Assembly (NCBI RefSeq): GCF_000090795.2
Contig: NW_003546403.1
Location: 30,312-52,415 of the forward strand
DNA from: Amphimedon queenslandica
Taxonomy: Eukaryota; Porifera; Demospongiae; Haplosclerida; Niphatidae
DNA length: 22,104 nucleotides
Reading direction: 5' to 3'
Position 1 is the stretch's first letter. Each line of letters opens with the position of its first letter. Under the pieces are notes generated by a model. It saw nothing but the letters and a program-made list of their open reading frames with translations, did not search any database and was not told the origin of the DNA. Positions 11,401-19,925 of this stretch are shown here, in pieces. The translations under genes and the position numbers were made by a program.

Positions 11401-11606
11401 TCTAGTCTCATAACTAATAATCTAATCATAAATTGAGTATTGAGTACTGTAAAACCTACAGGGTTCCTGAGTAAAGATATAAAATCTGGTTTGTGCTTTT
11501 TGAGGATTCCTTCCAACTGGTAGTATGATTGAGGCTGCTTCAGTGCAATCGCAGAATGAACTACAGTTGATAACTCTTTAAAAGGAGCCCACACACCTCC
11601 AGACAT
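3121..11606 (-). CDS. NUP205: Nucleoporin NUP205, 5' two-thirds in 15 exons (3' end not in window)
   Basis: NUP205 is a large alpha-solenoid scaffold protein of the inner ring of the nuclear pore complex. Exons on the minus strand, all GT-AG and in frame: 11606-11460, 11243-10736, 9986-9621, 9551-9442, 9377-9093, 8626-8495, 8411-8208, 7953-7771, 7713-7642, 6360-6151, 5956-5744, 5345-5101, 4887-4767, 4377-4137 and 3836-3121. They sum to 3,753 nt, or 1,251 codons. Blocks matching animal NUP205 in order include ILKKHKPDFISL, ELLLAGEHHQPDFPSLSRGL, CQNPLPKDSLL, LMLLIGELY, SDLLPPSLF, VPGFQPYLQFVQDSVFLKF, FGINPR, LGSARTCLH and QRSHAQRLASLL. Exon 6 was placed by matching the DLLPP block. Human NUP205 has about 2,012 residues, so roughly 700 are missing after the donor at 3120. 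A pyrimidine-rich run ending AAAG just before the ATG could be a 5'UTR splice acceptor. Identity rests on remembered family sequence but is very consistent. Confidence 0.93.
5402..5531. mobile_element. Possible small inverted-repeat element in NUP205 intron 11
   Basis: The ends carry inverted copies of TTGTGGATAT / TCGTGGATAT (5403-5412 and 5521-5530), followed inward by looser A/T-rich similarity (GAAAAATTTCTTTGC against GCGAATTTTTTTCCTGC). No clear target duplication was identified. It could be a decayed MITE or chance in AT-rich sequence. Confidence 0.3.
5655..5732. repeat. Cluster of CATGTACATG palindromic repeats
   Basis: Two dense runs (5655-5674 and 5698-5732) of overlapping TGTACA/CATG units lie just downstream of the splice donor of NUP205 exon 11. 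Similar short runs occur at 3893-3905, 4094-4107, 4700-4713, 5084-5096, 8675-8687, 8780-8793, 9066-9084, 10710-10719, 12890-12902, 13897-13906, 14237-14251 and 15475-15490. The motif is self-complementary, so it reads the same on both strands. Confidence 0.75.
6580..7575. repeat. Tandem array, five ~187-bp units, in NUP205 intron 9
   Basis: A unit of about 187 bp recurs with GATCGGAATGAGCTCAAAC-type landmarks at 6675, 6866, 7052, 7239 and 7425 (steps 191, 186, 187, 186). A degraded partial copy sits just before, from about 6560. Each unit contains an ACATAAGTACATGTA block, GGAGAATTCTCTCC and the palindrome CCCTGTACTATAGTACAGGG or its 16-bp core (6794, 6982, 7166, 7353 and 7541). Two variants alternate: AATGAGCTCAAAC (units 1, 3, 4) and ATTCAGCTTAAAC (units 2, 5). 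No long open frame is present. It looks like a short satellite or an expanded transposon fragment. Confidence 0.92.
7986..8171. mobile_element. 186-bp MITE, TA target site, in NUP205 intron 7
   Basis: The terminal inverted repeats begin TAGCAGGAAATTTT (7986-7999), and the right end reads AAAATTTCCTGCTA (8158-8171), its exact complement. TA dinucleotides flank both ends (7984-7985 and 8172-8173). The interior is AT-rich without coding capacity. The size and TA duplication fit a non-autonomous Tc1/mariner-type element. It occupies most of the 254-nt intron between exons 7 and 8. Confidence 0.75.
8412..8442. repeat. (AG)n microsatellite forming the acceptor tract of NUP205 exon 7
   Basis: About 15 AG dinucleotides on the plus strand read as (CT)n on the NUP205 strand and end directly at the AG acceptor before exon 7 (8411). 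The microsatellite thus serves as the polypyrimidine tract. Confidence 0.85.
8820..9064. mobile_element. Probable 245-bp MITE in NUP205 intron 5
   Basis: The left end TTACTTTAAATAAAAGC and the complement of the right end TTATCAAATAAAAGC match except for a small gap. TA dinucleotides flank the element (8818-8819 and 9065-9066). The inner ends also carry related GGGCATCTATT / GGCATTTATT words. There is no coding capacity. The inverted repeats are short, so the call is tentative. Confidence 0.5.
10008..10292. mobile_element. 285-bp hAT-type MITE with perfect 8-bp target duplication in NUP205 intron 2
   Basis: The element starts TAGAGGTGGGCGATAC and ends GTATTGCCCCTCTCTA, giving imperfect hAT-like terminal inverted repeats (TAGAGGTGGGC / TAGAGAGGGGC). 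It is flanked by the identical 8-mer TGAACTAT at 10000-10007 and 10293-10300. An 8-bp target duplication is the hAT hallmark. Subterminal GATACC/GGTATC words recur (10023-10075 and 10240-10280). No transposase was seen. The left target duplication begins 14 nt from the 3' splice site of NUP205 exon 3. Confidence 0.88.
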
Positions 11607-11982
11607 CCTTTATAAAGGGAAAAAGGAAAAAGGAAAAGAGAAATGGGGGCAAGTATTACACGTGGAATGGGAGGGGCTAAACCAAAGATTTTGGATCACG
11701 TGATAGTAGCTTCTAATCACGTGATTAATCGTCTAAAGTGGGCGAAATGTCACGTGCTAAATAAATGAATTTGATTGGTTGATTAGAAACCGCGCGCGCT
11801 TTAGCTTTACCGGGAAAGAAGAGATACCATTACCCGCGCGTTCTTGATTTTGTATTGGTTGCCAGGAGAAGAGAATTAAAATACTTACCAGTAGGGAGGA
11901 TAAGGGACCGACAAGGAGCTAAAAGAAAGGAGCTGTATTATACTTTTGAGCTAATATTTTTGAAAATTTCCTACCGGACACG
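11607..11982. promoter_or_regulatory. Head-to-head promoter between NUP205 and the E2F7/8 gene
   Basis: The region lies between the NUP205 start (minus) and the presumed untranslated first exon of the E2F gene (plus). It holds three CACGTG E-boxes (11697, 11718 and 11751), two inverted CCAAT boxes (ATTGG at 11774 and 11854) and GC-rich patches (cgcgcgcgct at 11791, cgggaaag at 11811, tacccgcgcg at 11831) that resemble E2F/CpG promoter sites. A candidate splice donor, ACG|GTGAGT, ends the region at 11982. There is no convincing TATA box at a suitable distance, except TATAAA at 11612-11617, read on either strand. Assignment as a bidirectional promoter is inference from position and motifs. Confidence 0.65.
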
Positions 11983-12505
11983 GTGAGTTTTTTTTACCAC
12001 ATGTACCACTACAACATTTAAAAGCACTATTTTTAGTCTAAAAAATGTTCCAAAAGCTTTTGGTTTAATTTCACCCTATTTTAGCTTTTTTGAGTGGCAA
12101 AACCCTGTAAATGAGGTATTTGCCGTTTCCTGGTTTTTGGCGGGAAGAGCCGCCATTTTGTAATATTTTAGCAGCTGACAATGTATACTACATACCACTG
12201 CCTCTTGAGTTAAGTGGATATGACCACTGTGTGCTAGCTGAACCATGAAAGGCTGCAATAAGCATCAAATAATGCAAAATATCAGCTGCATTTTGAAAAA
12301 TGCCTCTGTTGTTAAAATGTTAAGTTAAAACACAATGATTTATCACTTGCTCATCATTTATAGCAAATTAGTTTACATTAACAACATTATCTACTTTTTA
12401 TATTAATTTACAACCATGAACTGTGTATATCGGCCCACAAATTGACACATACATGTACTCTTGATGTACATGCGTCTATTTGTCTCTATCATCTTTTACA
12501 TCCAG
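11983..12505 (+). other. Probable first intron (5'UTR) of the E2F7/8 gene
   Basis: It starts GTGAGTTTTTT and ends at a pyrimidine-rich acceptor (atcttttacatccag) just before the exon carrying the E2F ATG. It contains the E2F/YY1 site pair at 12136-12160. A short minus-strand frame at 12076-12258 overlaps but has no recognisable product. Confidence 0.5.
12136..12160 (+). promoter_or_regulatory. E2F consensus site with adjacent YY1-like site
   Basis: TTTGGCGGGAA (12136-12146) matches the E2F consensus TTTSGCGS. Three bases later GCCGCCATTTTG (12149-12160) matches the YY1 core on the reverse strand (AAnATGGCGGC). Lying upstream of an E2F7/8 coding region, the site suggests autoregulation, which is known for E2F7/8 in vertebrates; here it is inference. 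Confidence 0.6.
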
Positions 12506-12519
12506 ATACATCAATAATT

Positions 12520-15500
12520 ATGGATGGAGTTGATTCTGGTATCAAGATGTTAGTGGAAGCCATTGCAGAGGCTCAGTCAACATCAGCTAGGAACACGGGC
12601 ATTACATCAACACCACTCCGTCAATCAGCACTACCCACTAGTTGTGGGGTTCTGTCTTTAGAGAAGGAAGTTGGAGACATAAGCAGTATGTCTACCGGAG
12701 GGAGAGGAGAGAATGGTAATTATGACAGTGGAGGTGACTCAAGCATGAATAGTGGCTATAATGGAGACACTAGTGCTCTACCTGGAGAGTTTAATAGTCC
12801 ACCTAAAGCCGGGAATCAACCAGGTTTGAATTTCAAACTGCTTCATATAAATATAACATGTTATATAATAATACATTAATTGTCTGTCTACATGTACATG
12901 TAATGCATTCATTGTCTACATGTCCATGTTGTATCTTCTGTTGTTTATGCTTTTCTGTCATGTACATTTTTATTTCTTATACTTTACAGGTACCCCATTG
13001 ACTCCTACAGCTAATCTTAAGATGTTGGTAGCTGCAGCTAATTCAGCTCTTGAGATGGAGAATGCAAATTCAGCAGCAACCAGTGGCTCCTGTCTCATTG
13101 ATAATCATTCTGATAGGGATGATGAGGCTTCATCCAGGAAAATGAAATCTCTAGCTTTACTATGTAAAAGGTTAGCTAGACAATTAGCACATGTACACAT
13201 TACTAATGACCACTTATTGGCAGCTTTAATAATGTGATTTTTTATTCTTCACATATGATGTGCATGCTTTGAACATTATGCCAAATTTGAGTACCACCAC
13301 ATGTTTCACTGCCAAAATTGTCCCTTTGCAATTATTCTTCAGTACCTTATGTCACTTTTTTTGATGTCTTTATCATTCCTTATCATTGTGTAGTAAGTTT
13401 GTAAAAAGGCTGTCTTCATTGACTATAGTAACAACAGAGCCACCACAATAGCACTAACAATTAACATGTGCTATACATGTACAATGCTAGGTTATACAGT
13501 ACTTACTTGTGTAGTATTTTACCTGCTTGCATGCTTAATTATTTTTTTGCTTTCAGTCCCTGGCTTATGTACTGTACTTTTAATGTTTATAGGTACTCCT
13601 AGCTATATTAGGTAGGATGTTCATGTCCAGTTGTATGTTTGCATGTACTGGTGTAGCCATGAATATGCCACTTAGTTGAATATGCCACTTAGTCTAGATG
13701 TGTACTATATTCATGAGCATTACCTCAGTCCCAACAGTCTGTAATGCTATATTGAGCTCAGCCAGTATCGTGTTACTAGTTTTGATTGTATATAGTTTCA
13801 GCATGCTTACACTGCCAGCTGCTTGTAGGATGCAACTTTATTCATTCACATCCACTTGCATAAACTTTGTAGTAAATGTATTTTTATGTGTGTATACATG
13901 TACATGACTACATGTATATTATTATACTTATAGCTTTATCTTAAATATGTTTTTTTATAAATATATATTAGGTTTCTTCAGGTAGCCGAGGACGAGATAG
14001 GCCCTGGTAAGGAGTTCAGTCTTGAGATGATTGCTAATTCCCTTGGAATCAATCGTCGTCGCATCTACGATATAATAAATGTAATGGAAGCACTGGAAAT
14101 GATTTCAAAACAATCCAAGAACTGGTACCAGTGGCATGGGCAGAGCAACCTTGTTGCTACACTAGCTAAGCTAAAAGTAAGAGAGGAGGCACATCTTTCA
14201 TTCTTTTACATACATGTATTCGATAGTACTGTAGCTGTACATGTACATGTATATTTGCACTTTAATTTTGCGTACATGTAGCATATGCAACTGCAAAGTT
14301 AAAGCTCTGCATAATATTTAATGATTATTAAGGATGTATGTGTAGCACAAATTTGCTTAAAGTTTAATTTTTATAAATTTTTAAAAGTGTTGCTTTGCAA
14401 AAGTAAAGCTATAGTGTTAATGAGCTTTCTTTCCCTCCCTTCTTTTCTTAAAGGCTATGGCAGTTGATGATCCTGATATCCAGCCATATCTTGATGTTGA
14501 TTTTGATGCTGTGAAGAGCAGCAACAAAGAGAATGAGAACGGCAACGAAGTACAATAATTATAATTATTTCCTTTATTAAATTTTTAATTAAAAATTACA
14601 GGATCCATCTTCCTCTGCCAAGGGTTCTGTGAAGCTTGTCCTCGAGGAGGAGGATGAAGATGATGATTCTGGTGGGTGTGGTTTAGTTATTAATAGTTAT
14701 CAAGTTTTCTTAGATGTCCCTGCTGCGGCCAGGTCTGTGCGATATGATAAATCACTTGGAGTTTTGTGTCAGAAATTTGTTATGCTGTTTCTCATATCAG
14801 CTGTAAGTGAATCTCTGTAATTTCCTGTATAAGTCAGTAATTTTTTGGTAATTTATTGTAATCTTTTGGTTATTTTTTAACTCGGTATTTTTATTGTTCC
14901 TATAGTGTACTGAGATTACATTGGAGGATGCTGGTAAGATATTGGTACCAGATTATCATGATGATACACTTTATATGGCATTAAACCCTCCAGTCAATCC
15001 TAAAAGTAATAATAATCATCTTTCTTCATATTTACCTCCTTTGTTTCTGTTCATTTCTATCTTCTTGCTTTTATAATAATAATGATTATACCCATAAATA
15101 ATATAAATAACAACAATAATAAACATATCAATAATAAAAATAAAAATTATAATTGTAAATAATAGTAATGCTATAATAATTATTACATTATCTTTCTTTT
15201 CTTCATTCTTCTTAGCTAAAGTCAGACGTCTGTATGACATTGCTAACATTCTGTCAAGTATTGGTCTAATTAAGAAGAAAGTGTTTGTGGGGCCACATCA
15301 CATAAAGAAGCCAGGCTATGCCTGGTCTGGCCCTAGTCTAGCTGACATTGAAGCTATCTGTAAGTTAAAATAATCATTATTAGTACATGTAATAATAGTA
15401 ATGTAAGTTGGAGGATTTCAACCAGTAGCCTGCTAATAATATGTTTCGGGATTTTAAAATTGGGCTACAGACCATGTACATGTACATGTACTATAGTACG

Positions 15501-17678
15501 GGGTTTTCGCATTACACATTATAAATACAATGTGGTTCTGTTCAGTGATTCCTATGGAAGTTAGATTTTAGAAATTTAGGGGAATTTTGGCCCATACATC
15601 TACTGTACATGTATATTATGTCTGTGTGTATATGCATAATGATGTACATGTTTTTTATGTATAGCTGTATCAAGGAAGAATGAATATATTCTTAATAAAG
15701 GAATAATGAGGAGATCCATTAACTCAAGGCCTTATCTTCATCAGTATGAAGTACAGAGTAAGAATTTGTGACTTCCTCCTCTCTCTCCCTTACTCCCTTG
15801 CTTCTCTTTCTTTTGTATTGCTGAGTTATATTTATTCTTATTTTGTAGCAGAAGGAGCTCAAACTACTGGTGGAGGATCGGTTCCAAACTCACCAGCTAA
15901 AGGAGCAAGTAATAAATTTAAGAGAAGCCTATCATTTGGTGCAGTAAGAGGAGGAGGAGGGGTACTAAAGACAGGAGAGAATAGCAGTACTGCTAGTACT
16001 TTAGCTACCAGTACCTCCTCTAGTAGTGAGTCCTGCTCTAAACAACAACCACAACAATCCACAGTAGTAGCTAGACCCTGTGAGTACAATAATGAGTACT
16101 ACTTAATTACTTACATGTATGTAGTCATGTACGTAATACATGTATTGATTAGGTTTTTTTCTTGTATTGCTGTAACTCTCTCTCTCTCTCTCTCTCTCTC
16201 TAGTATGTCCCAAGCAGGTTGATTATCTTCGTGAGATGAAAGAGTTTGAGACTGAGATGCAGAAGCATTCTCATCGCTATCCTCATGATATCCATTCCTA
16301 CACTCCATTAGTGTACATTACACATGTACCATGCATTAATCATTGTAGTAGTAGCCTCATTTAGTAAACCATCATGCTGCTGTGCATTTTGGAGGGAAAA
16401 ATTTTGGCTATTTTGCCCATTTTGAAAGCCATTAAATTTGCCGAAATAAAACCCAACCTTTATGCACTTGCATGGCCAAAAGCTTGCCAAAATAACACTA
16501 ATCACCAAAATTAGCAAACTTTCCCCTCCTATATTTAGTTCTTTTTTATGTGTATTGTGTTAATTTTGGTGTAGTCGTTAAACCAATGTGTCAAATTTAC
16601 TCTCCTTGACTCTGTTATACTAGCCACTATATTCCACGAGTTTCTACAAAAGTATCAAGCGACCCTGGAGCTAACAGCATCAATCAACGGACGCTTCATC
16701 CTCCCTAAATCGGCCGGCGAAGGGGGCGGGGCCAGTGGATCCTCTCCTCCATTATCACCTACTCGACTAGTAGCTGATCAAGAGGAAGATTCTGTCGCCA
16801 TGCAAGATGTCAAACCGTCTTTATCATCATCTCAGTCACTCAGCGACAGCATGTCCATGCCCTCTATTGTGACCACTTCTAGCCACACACCCACTAAGAC
16901 TTCTCTCACTGATGGAGTGTCTGTTGAAACTCTTATTGCACTGCCTCCTTGCAGGTTTGAGACTGGAGGAGCGGAACAGACTCAGTTTCCACGTCCTCCC
17001 TCTTCTTCTTCACATGGTAGTCTTGTTAATAAGCAAAGGACTCTAGAGAGACTCACGCAGCAAAGGCCCAACATACCAGGAGGTGTGGGTGTGGTCTCGT
17101 TGCCTAGTAACAGCCAGGGATTGTTGCCTAGCAGCAATCCGGCTCTTCCAAGTATATCTACGAGTGCCTTTGTCACCAATCTTGCTAACTCTATACTTGT
17201 TAATGTCCTTCATAATAACATGATGGAAGCTGCTGCTGCTGCTACTGCAGTGTCTCAAGGGAAGCAGGGATTGGCTGGAGATGAGTTACTAATGAAACCA
17301 GTGGCTCCTAATGGAGGAGGGGGAGTGAAGGAGGCATCTTTATCACAGTCATCACAAGGTCACTCACCTCTCCAAGCTACACTGAGGGGTTTCTCTCAAC
17401 AGGTTAATAAACCTCCTAGTGGAAGTGTGGCTCGATTGCCTGAACCTCCTCTCACTAACGGGCTAGCCTCTTCAGCCCTCTCCTTCAATCCTAATCATTT
17501 ATTGAACTCACAGGCAACTGCCTCTTACATCTCTCCCAAGTTTAATACCAGCGGGGCCACTAGTGGTACCGTCTACTGCCAGCCTGCAGCAGCAGTCCTC
17601 AGGCTACCTTGTGTTACTAATAATAGTAACAATGAGACTCAAGGTGGGCCGTGTCCTAAACAACGGAGACTCAATTAG
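12520..17678 (+). CDS. E2F7/8: Atypical E2F transcription repressor, E2F7/8 type, ~12 coding exons
   Basis: E2F7/8 proteins repress E2F target genes in the nucleus through two tandem DNA-binding domains, without a DP partner or Rb-binding region. Exons: 12506-12823 (ATG at 12520), 12990-13170, 13972-14176, 14454-14549, 14602-14671, 14714-14802, 14906-15005, 15216-15359, 15665-15757, 15849-16079, 16204-16310 (or 16344) and 16624 (or 16641)-17678. Domain 1 (about residues 149-215) has RRRIYDIINVMEAL. Domain 2 (about 292-385) has SLGVLCQKFVMLF and RRLYDIANILSSIGLIKK. The recognition RRxYD motifs sit at 190-195 and 352-356. The N-terminus is Ser/Gly rich with SP/TP sites. The C-terminus is Ser/Pro rich and low complexity and ends CPKQRRLN. 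Total is about 885-902 residues, close to human E2F7 (911) and E2F8 (867). The junction between the last two exons is uncertain. Confidence 0.92.
13171..13971 (+). other. E2F7/8 intron 2 (801 nt) splitting DNA-binding domain 1
   Basis: The phase-2 intron starts GTTAGC and ends atattag. It interrupts domain 1 between CKR and FLQVAEDE. It contains scattered CATGTACATG motifs and a short local repeat (atatgccacttagt twice near 13664-13693). No gene is seen inside. Confidence 0.7.
16176..16201. repeat. (CT)n microsatellite forming the acceptor tract of an E2F7/8 exon
   Basis: About 13 CT dinucleotides end directly in the TAG acceptor before the exon at 16204, so the microsatellite acts as the polypyrimidine tract, as in NUP205 exon 7. 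Confidence 0.85.
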
Positions 17679-17800
17679 TTTGCATTCTAGTAATTTGACA
17701 ACCCTCTTGTACATGTGTAGGTCTAGTATTATTATTATAGGAGTCATTTTAATATTTAGTGCGGCTGGGAATAATACATTATGACTATTATTATTTATTA

Positions 17801-17937
17801 TTATTGTGTATTCACTTTTCTTAGGTCTTTTATTTGTGCTCATTTATACACTTTTCATTTATTGTTGAGAGACTGAGTGAGAGAGGGAAGGAGAGTCTAT
17901 GTGCATACATGTATTGTGTTATGGCACATTTTAATCT
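17801..17937 (+). repeat. Segmental-duplication flank, copy A
   Basis: About 135 bp, from tgtgtattc to ggcacattttaat, is nearly identical to 20202-20337. Shared words include cttttcttaggtctttta, gagagactgagtgagagag, gagtctatgtgcataca and gtattgtgttatggcac. The duplicated block continues into the F-box genes, so the left breakpoint lies near 17800. Confidence 0.88.
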
Positions 17938-18047
17938 CTATTATTATTATTCATCAATCAATTGTTATTATTATTATCAATTTATGTACAACTAGAGATT
18001 GGATGAGTGCTGGGTGTGTCTGATATCTATAATTAATTGAGAGTGAA

Positions 18048-18069
18048 GACCACGTGCTGGCACGTGGTC
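18048..18069. promoter_or_regulatory. Palindromic double E-box upstream of F-box copy 1
   Basis: A perfect inverted repeat with 10-bp arms (GACCACGTGC / GCACGTGGTC) and a 2-nt centre carries two CACGTG boxes at 18051-18056 and 18061-18066, only 21 nt before the ATG. bHLH or bHLH-Zip factors bind CACGTG. It is absent at the matching place before copy 2. Confidence 0.6.
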
Positions 18070-18089
18070 AAAATTTACAAATCCCTAAA

Positions 18090-19925
18090 ATGGCGTCTGA
18101 AGCAAAGCGACTCAAACTTGATCCTGAAATCCTTACAGAGGAAGCAGTGGATGGTTATGAACGAGAACACAATCGGCTCTCTTCTTTGGATGATTCTGTG
18201 AAGGAAAACAAAGAACATTTATCACTTGATTCCCTACCAATGGAGATCATACAAGAGATATGTATGTTACTGTCACTCAGAGATAAGATGTCCCTTAGAT
18301 TAGTCAATAGACAGCTTTACACGATATGTTCCGATCCTTATTTGTGGACAAATGTTTTCATTGATGATGCGTACCATAAGACAAATGCTCCATTCATTAA
18401 ATCAGTTTTTAAAACATGTCAACCACACGTACAGTCACTTAGTTTAAGGGGACAGCTACCGTTCAGTTGCTACCAACCAAAAATACTCAACTGTAAAAAT
18501 ATTCATACGTTGAATCTATATGGGTTTGAGATAAGTCTCAGTGCATTCGAGAAGATTTCTTCACCTTCATATTTTCCTCACTTGCAGTACTTGACGCTCA
18601 CCTTATACAAAACAACTTCTGTTAAACTATTTGGAATGAAGTTTTCATGTCTTTCCCACTTAAAAAAATTTGTCATTGTTAAGGAAGTTTTCTCAGGAAT
18701 TGCTTTCTTTTTTCAGAAGTGGTTGGAAAATAAGTGCTTACCACATATATTTATTATTGTTGGCTTGGTTAGTCTTGATATAGAAGAGTTTTCCGAGCAA
18801 CCTCCTGCCATAACTCATTCAGCTCACTTTGCAGTCTATCAAAGATATCGTCGACCTTTGAACTTTGATTTTTATGACATACCACTGTATTCATTGCAAC
18901 TTGGTCCCAACAATTCTGAAACTGTTACTGTGACTGCTAATGGTGAGCTAATGATTGCATTGAAAGATTTCATTACACCAACTACACAGCCTAATAATGA
19001 TGATTTTAAGCGACAATATGCTCTATTTAACGACAAAGATATTCCTCCTGGTCTACCAGTTTATACGAGTCAATATGGAATTAATGTTACTGTACTTCAA
19101 TTTGAATTTATATCCTTATCACTTGAGTCGTTTCGTTTGATTGTTAAAGACACACCAAATGTGTTAGAAGTTAGTTTTAAAGAATGTACTCTATCAGATT
19201 GTATGGATGCCTACCTGGTTCCATTATCTGAACACTGTCTGAAACTGAGAGGGTTAGATGTCTATACTTCTGTGGATATTGATGTGGAGCATTTTTGGCA
19301 TCTTTTATCAAAAATGAAAAGTTTAGAGTTTTTGTCCGTCAGCTGTTGCTCTCTTATATCAACAAGTCTCTGTATTAATTCGACCACAAGGGACAATATG
19401 ATTAACTATATTAAGAGTATGTCCAGTCTCATAGGTCTTCATGTAAGGAACTGTGAATTTTTTCATTGTAAATTATTGGATCCAAATCTAAATTTGAGGT
19501 ATGAAAATTTGCTTCCAATTGTCTCAAATCTGAAATCTCTAAAGTATCTCAAAGTTTCATTCAGCTCTAATGCAGCAATTGAACTTAAAGAATTGCTTCA
19601 GAATTGCCAGCAGCTCTCAGTTCTCGATATTGATAATGCAAAGCTCATACTACCAGTTGACCCTGCACTGTATAGTAACCTCACTCACCTTCGCCTTGAT
19701 GGTACGGGCTTCACTTCAGATTTTGTTACTGCTCTTGCTGTCAATAGCAAGAGACGTTTGAAACATTATAGTCATAATAATCACAAATTTATTGAAGATC
19801 TTGCTCTGCTGAAATTAATGATGTCCTGTAGCTTTATTACGTCATCATTTTCTCTACTTCAGAAAAAATTCCCAGTTTCTGAAGAAGGACCTAACTCGGA
19901 CTTTGATGCTTTGCATCTGCATTAA
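18090..19925 (+). CDS. F-box/leucine-rich-repeat protein, copy 1 (intact, intronless)
   Basis: A single exon of 611 codons. I chose the ATG at 18090 because the identical context (AATCCCTAAAATGGCGTCTG) starts copy 2 at 20418; a longer frame upstream lacks an ATG. Residues 4-13 (EAKRLKLDPE) resemble a c-Myc-type nuclear localisation signal. The F-box lies at about 44-90 (LDSLPMEIIQEICMLLSLRD, then LRLVNRQLYTIC and DPYLW). The rest shows irregular leucine-rich repeats (VQSLSLRGQ, IHTLNLYGFEISL, FPHLQYLTLTL, SLKYLKVSFS, NLTHLRLDGTG). F-box/LRR proteins are substrate receptors of SCF (SKP1-CUL1) ubiquitin ligases, with the F-box binding SKP1; substrate unknown. The absence of introns in an intron-rich region could reflect retroposition or a naturally intronless family. 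Confidence 0.88.
   Translation: MASEAKRLKLDPEILTEEAVDGYEREHNRLSSLDDSVKENKEHLSLDSLPMEIIQEICMLLSLRDKMSLRLVNRQLYTICSDPYLWTNVFIDDAYHKTNAPFIKSVFKTCQPHVQSLSLRGQLPFSCYQPKILNCKNIHTLNLYGFEISLSAFEKISSPSYFPHLQYLTLTLYKTTSVKLFGMKFSCLSHLKKFVIVKEVFSGIAFFFQKWLENKCLPHIFIIVGLVSLDIEEFSEQPPAITHSAHFAVYQRYRRPLNFDFYDIPLYSLQLGPNNSETVTVTANGELMIALKDFITPTTQPNNDDFKRQYALFNDKDIPPGLPVYTSQYGINVTVLQFEFISLSLESFRLIVKDTPNVLEVSFKECTLSDCMDAYLVPLSEHCLKLRGLDVYTSVDIDVEHFWHLLSKMKSLEFLSVSCCSLISTSLCINSTTRDNMINYIKSMSSLIGLHVRNCEFFHCKLLDPNLNLRYENLLPIVSNLKSLKYLKVSFSSNAAIELKELLQNCQQLSVLDIDNAKLILPVDPALYSNLTHLRLDGTGFTSDFVTALAVNSKRRLKHYSHNNHKFIEDLALLKLMMSCSFITSSFSLLQKKFPVSEEGPNSDFDALHLH

Larger units (their letters stand above)
17679..18089. 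other. 3' flank of E2F7/8 and 5' flank of F-box copy 1
   Basis: AT-rich with ATT trinucleotide runs (17775-17803 and 17938-17980). Positions 17801-17937 are one copy of the duplicated flank. About 17955-18071 has no counterpart before F-box copy 2 and contains a near-perfect hairpin with two E-boxes. No canonical AATAAA signal was found close to the E2F stop. Confidence 0.55.

Noticed and set aside
12076..12258. 60-codon minus-strand open frame between NUP205 and E2F7/8
   Set aside because: It overlaps the E2F/YY1 sites and intron, with no recognisable motif and ordinary AT-rich background composition.
15016..15249. Minus-strand frame rich in Ile/Tyr inside an E2F intron
   Set aside because: It is a reading of ATA/ATT low-complexity intron sequence and runs across the acceptor and next exon on the wrong strand.
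16922..16962. Acceptor-like sequence (ctgcctccttgcag|g) inside the last E2F exon
   Set aside because: The reading frame is open across it and no matching donor in the right phase was needed; left as exonic.
16800..17678. Separate gene starting at the internal Met at 16800
   Set aside because: The frame is open upstream to the exon start at 16624 and continues the E2F7/8 C-terminal Ser/Pro-rich tail; total length then matches the family.
18054..18089. Upstream extension of F-box copy 1 reading frame
   Set aside because: It begins at a GTG inside the E-box hairpin and has no ATG; copy 2 shares only the ATG at the equivalent of 18090.
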